Of a stretch of DNA of 40,340 bases, positions 17,740 to 25,367 are shown piece by piece. Source of the stretch: Vibrio crassostreae 9ZC13 (GTDB taxonomy: Bacteria > Pseudomonadota > Gammaproteobacteria > Enterobacterales > Vibrionaceae). The notes beneath the pieces were generated by a model. It was given only the letters and a program-made list of their open reading frames with translations. It searched no databases and had not been told where the DNA came from. How positions within the stretch are numbered: position 1 is the stretch's first letter; every line of letters begins with the position of its first letter. Where the stretch lies: assembly GCF_000272045.2 (NCBI RefSeq), contig NZ_AJYZ02000042.1:560222-600561 (forward strand). Reading direction: 5' to 3'. The translations under genes and the position numbers were made by a program.

Positions 17740-18171
17740 TTAGAACAGTGTTTGTTGTCTCTTCTCAGGTACTGCCTGAACTTCACCGTAGTTACGTAGC
17801 TGATCCATCTTGCGAATATCCAACTGAAGCTCTGTTACGTAGCTATCACCCACAGGGTAACTGCGCACCACTTCTGCGCCACGGATAACACCATCAACCG
17901 CACCTGACGTACGCTCTGTACCAAGCCGTTGATCTTCAAGTTCTGCTCGACCGCTTACTCGCATGCCGTAAACCTGTTCAGCAAGCTCACGATAAGCATC
18001 GATCTTAGAGGCTCTCATCGCGCGGATACGTCTCTCTTCGTCGTTACGACCTTTCTGCTCACTGATACTCGCATAGCCAACAGCCACTAAGAAATCATCA
18101 GGTCTCATGCTCTGCAATGGCTGACAGCCAACAAGCAATAAAGCGGCAACAACAAACATTAACTTCTTCAT
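17740..18171 (-). CDS. flgP: Flagellar outer-ring lipoprotein FlgP
   Basis: 143 residues. The lipobox LVGC puts the lipidated cysteine at residue 16. The middle (about 45-75) has RAMRASKIDAYRELAEQVYG, an LPP20/FlgP-type helix, followed by a beta segment ending in a polar tail. FlgP is an outer-membrane lipoprotein needed for motility in Vibrio, building the basal disk/H-ring zone. It follows flgO by nine bases; its AGGAG ribosome site overlaps the flgO stop. Confidence 0.93.
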   Translation of the reverse strand: MKKLMFVVAALLLVGCQPLQSMRPDDFLVAVGYASISEQKGRNDEERRIRAMRASKIDAYRELAEQVYGMRVSGRAELEDQRLGTERTSGAVDGVIRGAEVVRSYPVGDSYVTELQLDIRKMDQLRNYGEVQAVPEKRQQTLF

Positions 18172-18180
18172 CTCGAACTC

Positions 18181-18816
18181 CTAAGGGCGAAGAATAACAG
18201 TATAAGGCTGACTGATCGTTGGATCGGAACGAATGATCACGCCATCTTGAGTTCGAATACTGTTGAGAGTATCTAGGTCACGGCCAATACGGTCTGCAGG
18301 TAAGAAGCCTTGTGCCGTCGCCACTACAATTCGAGTTTGCATGCCAACAACGCGAGCATTTACTAGTACACCGCCTTCTTGGCGAAGCATGGTGCCTGTC
18401 AGTACGTACTGTACGTCTTGTTCTTGAGCTAAGTCTTTCCAATCGCGGCTTAACGCAAAGTCACCTTGATGAGTCACTTGAATAGAACCTGTTGTTTTGA
18501 AATCAACAACCTTGAAGCCACGACGCTGAAACTGATGAATGAAACCTTCTGATACCGAGTTTCCTAGCCAGTTCGTTGTGTCCATGTGTTGCAGGTCAAC
18601 AAACGACGTAATCGCTATCGGAGTTCTTGCTGAGATACTCGTATTCGAAATGATCAGATCTTCGGTCATACTTTCCACGAAGAAATCCATGGTATGACGA
18701 GGGCTATCCATCAACATAAACTGACTGCCTGAATATTCAGACTTGCCGTTATAGATTGGCGAATAAGCGCATGAGGTCAACAACATGACACTCATTACTA
18801 CGAGCCATTTTTTCAT
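18181..18816 (-). CDS. flgO: Flagellar outer-membrane lipoprotein FlgO
   Basis: 211 residues from the ATG at 18816, picked because GGAG is nearby and the protein then begins with a proper lipoprotein signal (MKKWLVVMSVMLLTSC, Cys16). The longer frame from 18855 adds 13 residues with no signal character. The body (about 55-205) fits the FlgO domain. FlgO acts with FlgP and FlgT to hold the Vibrio flagellum in the outer membrane. First gene of flgO-flgP, divergent from flgT. Confidence 0.93.
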   Translation of the reverse strand: MKKWLVVMSVMLLTSCAYSPIYNGKSEYSGSQFMLMDSPRHTMDFFVESMTEDLIISNTSISARTPIAITSFVDLQHMDTTNWLGNSVSEGFIHQFQRRGFKVVDFKTTGSIQVTHQGDFALSRDWKDLAQEQDVQYVLTGTMLRQEGGVLVNARVVGMQTRIVVATAQGFLPADRIGRDLDTLNSIRTQDGVIIRSDPTISQPYTVILRP

Positions 18817-18846
18817 TCTCTTATCTCCAGATAGGTTTAGTGCTCC

Positions 18847-18902
18847 CTGTTCCAATATGTTCTCACCATTATTCTTTTCAATGGATTACAATGTTGGAAC
18901 AG
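18847..18902. repeat. Inverted repeat in the flgO-flgT divergent region
   Basis: CTGTTCCAA (18847-18855) and TTGGAACAG (18894-18902) are perfect 9-bp inverted copies 38 bases apart. Each contains a sigma-54-like -24 element pointing outwards, towards flgO and flgT respectively. Only the flgT-facing copy has a correctly spaced -12 element. Confidence 0.6.
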
Positions 18903-18909
18903 TCTTTGC
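18894..18909 (+). promoter_or_regulatory. Probable sigma-54 promoter of flgT
   Basis: TTGGAAC (18894-18900), five bases, TTGC (18906-18909). There is one mismatch to TTGGCAC-N5-TTGC, and the spacing is right. The start is expected near 18921, 88 bases before the flgT ATG. Confidence 0.7.
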
Positions 18910-19008
18910 TTTTCATTAATGGTTCAGATTAAGAAAAACGCACTTAAGTCAGCTTCAAGCTTATAGTTATTTGTTAAGCAATATTTATACCCAACTGGTA
19001 ACGAATAG

Positions 19009-20142
19009 ATGAAAAAAATAATTTCTTACTTATTTTCAATAAGTTCACTGATAACCATAAGCTTCAGTGCTCATGCCTCTTGGTATGAAGTTACCGGTAC
19101 CGCAGCCATCGTATCCTCAGAGGAAACGGCAAGGGTTCATGCTCTGGAAGACGCGGTATATAAAGCGATCCAGTTCTCAGGTGCTGATATTGGTAGTATC
19201 TCCAACCTCACGCCGTACCTCGACGCAAACAAGAAAGAGTTTCAATTTACCAATCATGAAGTGCGCTACATCTTGGTAGAGAAAGAGAAAAAACGCAGTG
19301 GCAATATAATGATCACCGCAAGGATCGATATCTATCCTTCGGCAAATGCTTGCCATGAGAGCCAATACAAGAAGACATTTTTAGTCGGCAACATTGATGT
19401 GACCTCCCCTCAGCAAGCTGTAATGGGCAGAATCTATAACATTGGTGATGATTTTGGCCATGTCGTGGACCGACAGCTGGCGCAAGAGTCTCGCAGCTTT
19501 GTTTCCGTTGGCACGACCAATTACGATATCGACAAGCGTCGACCAGAGGTGATCAAGATGATCGCCCAAGACACTGGCGCGCAGTACATCATTGGTGGCG
19601 ACATTACCGATTTAACCGCGACCATCGAATCCAAGCTTTTGAAAGACGACATCATCAATCGTCAGTTTGCGTTAGAGATGCAAGTCTTCGATGGTAAAAC
19701 AGGACATCAGGTTTACAACCGTAGCTATCGTGAAGTGGCAAAGTGGCCATTTGCTAAGACCAGTGAAGTGGACACCCGCAGTGCTCGTTTCTGGGCATCA
19801 ACCTACGGCAGTATGATGCTGCGTGTTAGCCGCAATATTATGTTGGACTTGGAATCTGAAGTGTCATGTAAGATCACGCTTCCAGAGGTGGCAGCGGTAT
19901 TTGGTAACACGGTGACCATTGATTTAGGTCGAATGCATGGCGTACAACAAGGTGACAAGTTGCAACTGTGGCACACAGGTTCGTTTATCGACCAACGCGG
20001 TTTGCCACGCAACAAGGTTTCTCAAAGCGACATCACCCTAACGGTTTCTCGCGTTTACGAAAACGAAGCGGAACTCACGATTGATCAGCCAAGCCTTGCG
20101 GGAAGCATTCAAATTGGTGATGTGATGCAGAAAATCATGTAG
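19009..20142 (+). CDS. flgT: Flagellar H-ring protein FlgT
   Basis: 377 residues with a signal peptide (MKKIISYLFSISS... SAHA, cut near 23). The mature start SWYEVTGTAAIVSSEETARV and three successive alpha/beta regions match FlgT, which forms the Vibrio H ring and helps recruit the stator ring proteins MotX and MotY. C-terminal GDKLQLWHTGSFIDQRGLPR is in the third domain. It stands alone, divergent from flgO and ended by a strong terminator. Confidence 0.94.
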   Translation: MKKIISYLFSISSLITISFSAHASWYEVTGTAAIVSSEETARVHALEDAVYKAIQFSGADIGSISNLTPYLDANKKEFQFTNHEVRYILVEKEKKRSGNIMITARIDIYPSANACHESQYKKTFLVGNIDVTSPQQAVMGRIYNIGDDFGHVVDRQLAQESRSFVSVGTTNYDIDKRRPEVIKMIAQDTGAQYIIGGDITDLTATIESKLLKDDIINRQFALEMQVFDGKTGHQVYNRSYREVAKWPFAKTSEVDTRSARFWASTYGSMMLRVSRNIMLDLESEVSCKITLPEVAAVFGNTVTIDLGRMHGVQQGDKLQLWHTGSFIDQRGLPRNKVSQSDITLTVSRVYENEAELTIDQPSLAGSIQIGDVMQKIM

Positions 20143-20170
20143 TTAGCGACACTCTCGTCTCAGAGTTTCT

Positions 20171-20204
20171 AATAAAGCCTTAGCAAAGATGCTAAGGCTT
20201 TATT
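20171..20204 (+). terminator. Intrinsic terminator of flgT
   Basis: AATAAAGCCTTAGC (20171-20184) and its exact inverse (20191-20204) form a 14-bp stem with a six-base loop, followed by seven T residues (20203-20209). Confidence 0.93.
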
Positions 20205-20281
20205 TTTTTCATGGGTATTAGTTTCGGTTTTGCAGTATTTGGCGTAATCTTATTAATAACATAATCATCACTTAGCAAACT

Positions 20282-20788
20282 ATGAGTCAGAATAATCTAA
20301 TTGGTGCTACCGGTTACCGCTTTATCTCGAAAGGTAAAACCGCTTTTAAGATCCACATCCATACTCCCGAAGATACGGTGCTGCATCGATCGGTCGGTTT
20401 TGTTCGTATGGGTGAAGACAAAGCACTAAAGAAAACCATTAAATTAAGAGATGAACTGGGCAGACAGCTTTGGGGTAAATTTTGGCCCAAAGTCCTCAAA
20501 GAGCCCTACCTGATGACGCGCCTGCCTCATAGTCTAGAACCCAAAATTGTATTCAAACCAAATCCAACTCAGAGTGATCCTGAACACCGCGACGAATGCT
20601 ACATCGCTAAGTGGCGCGTCTTCTCTGAGAATGGTGACTACAAGTACAAAACCAAGGTATGTTCAATCAGAAAGCACGGCCGACTTGCCGCTTATAGCCA
20701 AACCAAACGTGCGCTGCTTGATGCTCACAAAGACGTAATTGATCTACTTATATTTATGGGACGATTGAACAGCATCGACTTAAAATAG
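20282..20788 (+). CDS. Conserved hypothetical protein, possible AP2-like fold
   Basis: 168 residues, basic, no signal peptide or membrane segment. I do not recognise a proven function. The stretch GFVRMGEDKALKKTIKLRDE, followed by LGRQLWGKFW (about 39-68), resembles AP2-type DNA-binding modules (three strands then a helix). A second similar unit may occur at about 107-155 (YIAKWRVFSENGDYKYKT then a helix). Homologues in Vibrio may carry an unsupported iron-citrate transporter label; nothing in this sequence looks like a transporter. It stands alone between two strong terminators, at the junction of the flagellar and pigment regions. Confidence 0.8.
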   Translation: MSQNNLIGATGYRFISKGKTAFKIHIHTPEDTVLHRSVGFVRMGEDKALKKTIKLRDELGRQLWGKFWPKVLKEPYLMTRLPHSLEPKIVFKPNPTQSDPEHRDECYIAKWRVFSENGDYKYKTKVCSIRKHGRLAAYSQTKRALLDAHKDVIDLLIFMGRLNSIDLK

Positions 20789-20830
20789 GCTTAAATCCGA
20801 TTAAGCTGACCACCCATATTTTTCAGATAC

Positions 20831-20859
20831 AAAAACAGCCGCACATTGCGGCTGTTTTT
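20831..20859. terminator. Bidirectional terminator at the edge of the aryl-polyene cluster
   Basis: AAAAACAGCCGC (20831-20842) and GCGGCTGTTTTT (20848-20859) form a perfect 12-bp stem with loop ACATT. It serves the plus-strand gene ending at 20788 and the minus-strand flavoenzyme operon ending at 20917. Confidence 0.93.
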
Positions 20860-20916
20860 AATTTATGACGATCCATCGTGACAATTTAGAGTATTGCTAC
20901 ATACAAAATCGATTAC

Positions 20917-22158
20917 CTAGTTTCGGCATATCTCAGCCAGTGTCGCCAATCGGCGCTTAGACTCTTTCACATAAGGGTTGGCTTGATCCCATGCGTAACC
21001 CGCCAGAATTGAGCACACCATCTGCTTAATCTTTGGATTTGGATCTTGATAGAAAATCACATCCTGCAAAGTACCTGAGTACCACCCCTCAACATACGTT
21101 CTAAAGGTGTTTACACCAACCATCAAAGGAGCGGCATAATCGCGTTCCCAATCTACCTTCTCACCGTTAAGTTGCTTTTCAACACACTCAACCGCAAACT
21201 GTGCCGACTTCATCGCAATCGTCACGCCTGACGAGAACACCGGGTCAAGGAACTCGCCGGCATTGCCAAGCAACGCGTACTTATCCGTCGCCAAATGTTT
21301 TACATTGGCAGAATAGCCACCAATTTCACCCGCAGGGTTTGGATACTCGGCGCTTGCCAGTATCTCAGCCAAGCCCGGCTCTTCCGCTGCCAGCTGTTTA
21401 ATTGCAGCAATCTTGTCTTCTGGATAGGACTCAAAGAACTTAGGCTCTCCTACGACACCAAACGAAGAGACACCGTTACTAAACGGGATCAACCAATACC
21501 AAACATCAGGGTTGGTTGGATGCACAGAGATAAGAATTTTATTTCGGTCATATTCAAGATCGGTATCCACCTCTGCAATATGATCGTTAATGTGCGTAAA
21601 AATAGCTTTGCGTGGAGGGAGCGATGACGGCTCTGCCAAGTTAAGCATTTTTGGTAGCACTCGACCAAAACCACTGCCATCCAGAACGTATTGCGCTTCT
21701 ATCTGATAACGCTCTCCACCCAGCACTTGTACATCTAAAATGGTGCTGTCGTCGGTGAAATTAATGCCCATTAACTCATGTTGGTAATCAATGCAGACAC
21801 CCTGCGCCTCAGCCGTATCTGCCAAAACCTTATCAAAGGCACCTCGCTGAACCTGAAACGTAGTTCCAGGGCCAGAAGAGAACTTGTCTTCAAAATTAAA
21901 CGCCGTATAAACGCCATTTTTGCGAAAGGCAGCGCCATCTTTGTATTGGAAGTTAGCGTTGATCACTGCGTCAGTCATCCCAGCCTGTTCAATCACTTCC
22001 ATACAAGCTGGTAATAGGCTTTCACCAATAGAAAAGCGAGGGAATACGCTCTTTTCAATCACTCGAACATCGATGCCTTTTTTATGAAGTAAAGACGCAG
22101 CAATAGACCCTGATGGCCCAGCTCCGATGATCACCACTTGAGTTGATAGTTTTTTCAT
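20917..22158 (-). CDS. FAD-dependent halogenase-like oxidoreductase of the aryl-polyene cluster
   Basis: 413 residues. It has an N-terminal Rossmann FAD site (IIGAGPSGSIAASLL, residues 10-24), then RFSIGESLLP (41-50), the segment FQYKDGAAF with K73, and VWYWLIPF with the WxWxIP motif at 220-225. GxGxxG plus WxWxIP and a lysine near residue 70-80 are the marks of flavin-dependent halogenases, which use FADH2, oxygen and chloride or bromide. Related flavin monooxygenases share the fold, so halogenation is inferred. It lies 23 bases after the methyltransferase at the end of the three-gene minus-strand operon. A likely role is decoration of the aryl head group; xanthomonadins are brominated aryl polyenes. 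Confidence 0.85.
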   Translation of the reverse strand: MKKLSTQVVIIGAGPSGSIAASLLHKKGIDVRVIEKSVFPRFSIGESLLPACMEVIEQAGMTDAVINANFQYKDGAAFRKNGVYTAFNFEDKFSSGPGTTFQVQRGAFDKVLADTAEAQGVCIDYQHELMGINFTDDSTILDVQVLGGERYQIEAQYVLDGSGFGRVLPKMLNLAEPSSLPPRKAIFTHINDHIAEVDTDLEYDRNKILISVHPTNPDVWYWLIPFSNGVSSFGVVGEPKFFESYPEDKIAAIKQLAAEEPGLAEILASAEYPNPAGEIGGYSANVKHLATDKYALLGNAGEFLDPVFSSGVTIAMKSAQFAVECVEKQLNGEKVDWERDYAAPLMVGVNTFRTYVEGWYSGTLQDVIFYQDPNPKIKQMVCSILAGYAWDQANPYVKESKRRLATLAEICRN

Positions 22159-22181
22159 TATTTAAGCCATGTTTGTTATTT

Positions 22182-23255
22182 TTATTGCGCGCCAGCTTTC
22201 AATTCTAGAAGCGTGTGACCAAGACCGATATCGTCGGTACGCGTTACCACTTCAAAGCCCGCTTCTTCAACAATCTCTAAGAAATCTTCACTGCGGTAAA
22301 AACGACTGTTGCCATTGGCCAAGCAGGTAAAGTAGAGAGACGTCGCGTTTAAGCTATAAGAAGCCGCATCGTATTTCTGTGAATCCCAAAACAGTTCAAG
22401 GATATAGACAGTCGCATCTTCTGACATATGAGAGCGAACGCGCTTTAATATGCTCAGAATCTCCATTGGCGAGAAACAATCAAGGAACTGACTCATCCAC
22501 CAAACATCCGCGCCCGTTGGCAGAGTTTGCTGTTTATCGAGCATATTCGCTGGGAATGGCGTGACTCGCTCTTGATGACCATGCTTTGCCGCGTTTGCCA
22601 TTGCCATTTCTAGCTGCTGTGGCAAATCAACAATCGTCACCTCAACGTCCGCATCATGGTTGCAGCATTGCATCGCCCACTTACCCGTGTTGCCGCCGAT
22701 ATCCACCAGCGACTTAGGTTTCTTGCTGAAGACTTTTTCAAGTAACACAGGGAACGAGCGATCCGAATAGAAGTGATCAAACTTGAACCAACTCTCTTTT
22801 GCTTTTTCTGGCAATTGAGACAAGCCTTGGTAAATGGTTTCCCAATCACCCAACTCTTTCAAGCCTGCAGGTGTGCCTTCTTCAATCGCTTCTGTTAGAT
22901 GCATCATCGCGGCATAACAAACATCGGCTGTGAAATCCATGTTTGCGTTAGTCATACCATCATGCAGAAGGTAGAAACCAAGGTTAGCCATTTTGTAGTT
23001 AGGCTTTTCCCAAGTCACAATATGAGCACTTAACGCCATATCGAGCAGGACTTTCACGCCGTACTCAGAGACACCGGTCGATTCAGAGATAGACTCTGCT
23101 GGTAAACCCTCGTTGCCCGCGTCATCTAACGCTTTCAAAATGCCTAAATCACGAAGTGTACGAGCAGTATGAAAAACAATCGGAGCGAAAGACAATTTCT
23201 GCGCTTCTGTTTTTGCTTCTAATGCGTTGAATGGATCTAATTTATATTCCGACAC
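22182..23255 (-). CDS. SAM-dependent methyltransferase (ApeB-like)
   Basis: 357 residues from a GTG at 23255 (first residues (V)SEYKLDPFNALEA). The in-frame ATG at 23324 would overlap the upstream lipoprotein gene by 41 bases and add a non-family tail, so GTG is preferred. An N-terminal winged-helix dimerisation region (about 15-95) is followed by a class I methyltransferase fold with VDIGGNTGKW (184-193) and TIVDLP (207-212). The architecture is that of plant-type O-methyltransferases, yet the usual catalytic LHDW-type motif reads FLDCF (257-261) without the histidine. It could methylate the aryl ring or its hydroxyl. It corresponds by position and family to ApeB of aryl-polyene clusters. 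Confidence 0.87.
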   Translation of the reverse strand: MSEYKLDPFNALEAKTEAQKLSFAPIVFHTARTLRDLGILKALDDAGNEGLPAESISESTGVSEYGVKVLLDMALSAHIVTWEKPNYKMANLGFYLLHDGMTNANMDFTADVCYAAMMHLTEAIEEGTPAGLKELGDWETIYQGLSQLPEKAKESWFKFDHFYSDRSFPVLLEKVFSKKPKSLVDIGGNTGKWAMQCCNHDADVEVTIVDLPQQLEMAMANAAKHGHQERVTPFPANMLDKQQTLPTGADVWWMSQFLDCFSPMEILSILKRVRSHMSEDATVYILELFWDSQKYDAASYSLNATSLYFTCLANGNSRFYRSEDFLEIVEEAGFEVVTRTDDIGLGHTLLELKAGAQ

Positions 23256-23283
23256 GAAAAACCTAACTTTAAATAATAGAGAG

Positions 23284-23673
23284 TTACTCAGCTGCCATTT
23301 GCGCAAGCTTACGTTTAATATCAACGTTTAAGTTATTAACCCAACGGTTGTAATTACGGTGTATTTCACCATCGTCGTACTTCAAATTCTCTGATTCAAC
23401 GTAAAGAATAGAGTAAAACTTATCACTATAAGGAATTTCAACCACAGCGTGGTGCGAACGAACATACAATTCAGCGCGGATCAAACCAGGCTTTATTTCT
23501 GAAACCAACCAGCCTCGATTTTCAGCAGATTCAGAAATAGCTGATTTAACCTGTTTACTTTGAAGATTCAGTGCAACTGGAGTATCCTCAACATTCATTA
23601 CAGGTTGGACGCGTCCACATCCTGCAAGAACGAATATGAATAACATTGAAACTGCTATTTTTAGTAATTTCAT
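23284..23673 (-). CDS. Small lipoprotein at the start of the divergent aryl-polyene operon
   Basis: 129 residues. The signal MKLLKIAVSMLFIFVLAGC has a lipobox LAGC with Cys19. The remainder is one small alpha/beta unit (ENRGWLVSEIKPGLIRAELY, then NRWVNNLNVDIKRKLAQMA). No family function is recognised; a lipoprotein of this size accompanies known APE clusters (ApeA position). AAGGAA lies before the ATG at 23673. First gene of the minus-strand operon, 72 bases from the plus-strand operon. Confidence 0.85.
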   Translation of the reverse strand: MKLLKIAVSMLFIFVLAGCGRVQPVMNVEDTPVALNLQSKQVKSAISESAENRGWLVSEIKPGLIRAELYVRSHHAVVEIPYSDKFYSILYVESENLKYDDGEIHRNYNRWVNNLNVDIKRKLAQMAAE

Positions 23674-23745
23674 TTAAATTCCTTATCTGTGTTTATTTAT
23701 AAGCGCGCATAGTATTTAGTTAGACTCAAAGCAAATCAATACTCT
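23674..23745. promoter_or_regulatory. Divergent promoter region of the aryl-polyene cluster
   Basis: A 72-base gap between the lipoprotein gene (minus) and the ketosynthase-like gene (plus) must hold the start signals for both operons. It is A/T-rich with several TATA-like words (TATAAA and TACTAT on the minus strand) but no clear -35/-10 pair. There is no sigma-54 or sigma-28 pattern, so the cluster is probably not part of the flagellar regulon. Confidence 0.55.
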
Positions 23746-24495
23746 ATGTCAAATCAATCCCAATTAATGTCGTTTAATATTGAGAAATGGTCTGCAAATT
23801 CGGCTGGTCTCAATTCTGTTGCCCAATGGCAAGCGTGGAGCACTAATTTAGATTGGCCACAAGATGGCTCAACTGAATTTAAAGCGATCCCACCGATGAT
23901 GCGCCGCCGAATGAGCCTACAAAGTAAATTGGCCGTTCAAACTGCATTGACACTCTTAAAAGACAACTCGATTGATTATCTGGTTTTTGCCAGTCGACAT
24001 GGTGAACTGCACCGAACCGCAACCTTGATCCAGTCGATATTGGAAGGTGATGATGCCTCGCCAATGGCGTTTTCACAGTCCGTGCATAATACAGCTGCAG
24101 GGTTAACTACCATCGCAGCGAAAGCACCAATCCCTCTGACCTCTATTGCGGCCGGCCAAGATACTTTCCACAACGCTCTGATCGAAGCTTATCTTTACCT
24201 ACATCAGTACCCGTCACATCGTGTACTCGTCATTGACTTCGACCAGCCTTTGCCTGAGCTTTACCAAGAATACGAAACACAAGACTATACGGATTATGCT
24301 CTGGGCTTAGTGCTCAGCGTTGGCAGTGAATATTCTATTACTAGAACAGTAGAAGCCAACCAAGCACCTTCCGTGTTACCACAAGGGCTACAAACGCTCC
24401 AACATATCTTATTGGGCGCAAATAAGTGGGCTATTGCTGGCAAGCACCAAACTTGGTCTTGGGTAAATAACACCGAGACAGGTCCACAATCATGA
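23746..24495 (+). CDS. apeC: Ketosynthase-like chain-length factor (ApeC)
   Basis: 249 residues, matching the short ketosynthase-like family found in APE and xanthomonadin clusters. The body resembles the N-terminal half of a ketosynthase: AFSQSVHNTAAGLTTIAAKA, then SIAAGQDTFHNALIEAYLYL, where a true enzyme has the nucleophilic cysteine. Here alanine followed by GQ is found, so it cannot condense by itself. It should pair with a catalytic ketosynthase (ApeO) and set chain length. No good ribosome site is seen; a second ATG at 23767 (MSFNIEKW) is equally possible. It overlaps apeD by four bases. Confidence 0.88.
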   Translation: MSNQSQLMSFNIEKWSANSAGLNSVAQWQAWSTNLDWPQDGSTEFKAIPPMMRRRMSLQSKLAVQTALTLLKDNSIDYLVFASRHGELHRTATLIQSILEGDDASPMAFSQSVHNTAAGLTTIAAKAPIPLTSIAAGQDTFHNALIEAYLYLHQYPSHRVLVIDFDQPLPELYQEYETQDYTDYALGLVLSVGSEYSITRTVEANQAPSVLPQGLQTLQHILLGANKWAIAGKHQTWSWVNNTETGPQS

Positions 24496-25262
24496 GCAAA
24501 ATCGACCAATATTGGCGAGTATTCGCGACTGGGCTGTGCTTTACCATCTTTGGTCTAGGTGGCTTAGTATTAAGCTTCTTAATCTTACCCACTATCGCGC
24601 TAACGACTTCCAACACCATTAAAAGAGAGCTTAAAGCACAGCGATTGATTCGTTTCTCATTCAACGCCTTTTGCCAAATCATGAAGTTCACCGGAGCAAT
24701 CGATTACCGAATTGATGGTGCAGAACTACTGCGTAACGACCGTAACTGCATTATCGTCGCCAACCACCCAAGTTTGATTGACTATGTGCTGATCGCCTCT
24801 CAACTTCCTCAATGTGATTGCCTCGTCAAAGCGGCCATTTGGGAAAACCCTTTTATGAAAAGGATTGTCAAAGCGGCAGGTTATATACCGAACCAAGCCC
24901 CTGACGATCTTTTAGAGCGCTGTGAAGAACGCTTCTCACGTGGCAATGTCATGCTGATTTTTCCCGAAGGAACTCGCACAACGCCAGGAATTGAACCATC
25001 CTTACAGCGTGGGGCGGCACAAATCGCGACTCGAACACAAACCGATTTACGCGTGATTCATATTACGGTTTCTCCGACATTCTTAACGAAAGAGAAAAAA
25101 TGGTATCAAGTTCCTGCGTCGAAGCCCTTTTTTCATGTCGCGGTGAAAGGTAAAATAGAAGTCGAACCATTTATTGAAGGCTCAAATAATTTAACTTCGG
25201 CAGCAAGGCGCCTTAATCATCATCTTGCACAAACAATTTTCCCTTCCGAAGAAAACATTTAG
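24492..25262 (+). CDS. apeD: 1-acyl-glycerol-3-phosphate-type acyltransferase (ApeD)
   Basis: 256 residues. A membrane-anchoring N-terminal hydrophobic segment (about 12-40) precedes a PlsC-type domain. The HX4D motif is NHPSLID (H92, D97), and the acceptor motif FPEGTR is at 157-162. It transfers acyl groups at the inner membrane, probably helping to build the lipid that carries the polyene. It overlaps apeC by ATGA, implying translational coupling, and is followed by 105 bases with a promoter-like site. Confidence 0.9.
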   Translation: MSKIDQYWRVFATGLCFTIFGLGGLVLSFLILPTIALTTSNTIKRELKAQRLIRFSFNAFCQIMKFTGAIDYRIDGAELLRNDRNCIIVANHPSLIDYVLIASQLPQCDCLVKAAIWENPFMKRIVKAAGYIPNQAPDDLLERCEERFSRGNVMLIFPEGTRTTPGIEPSLQRGAAQIATRTQTDLRVIHITVSPTFLTKEKKWYQVPASKPFFHVAVKGKIEVEPFIEGSNNLTSAARRLNHHLAQTIFPSEENI

Positions 25263-25287
25263 CGTATCAATAACATAACAGGCGATA

Positions 25288-25315
25288 TCGGCATTTCGAA
25301 AATACCTCATATAAT
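25288..25315 (+). promoter_or_regulatory. Possible internal sigma-70 promoter before the acyl carrier protein genes
   Basis: A perfect TATAAT (25310-25315) lies 16 bases after TCGGCA (25288-25293), in the longest plus-strand gap of the operon. The -35 half matches at four of six positions. It would allow extra transcription of the carrier proteins and the genes after them. Confidence 0.4.
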
Positions 25316-25367
25316 GTAGAATCGCCCCCTTAAAGCAGCATTCAGATAAAGCATTAAGTAGGCCAAA

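Noticed and set aside
18840..18855. Sigma-54 promoter facing flgO
   Set aside because: TTGGAAC is present, but the following GC pair is two bases too close; sigma-54 promoters tolerate little change in spacing.
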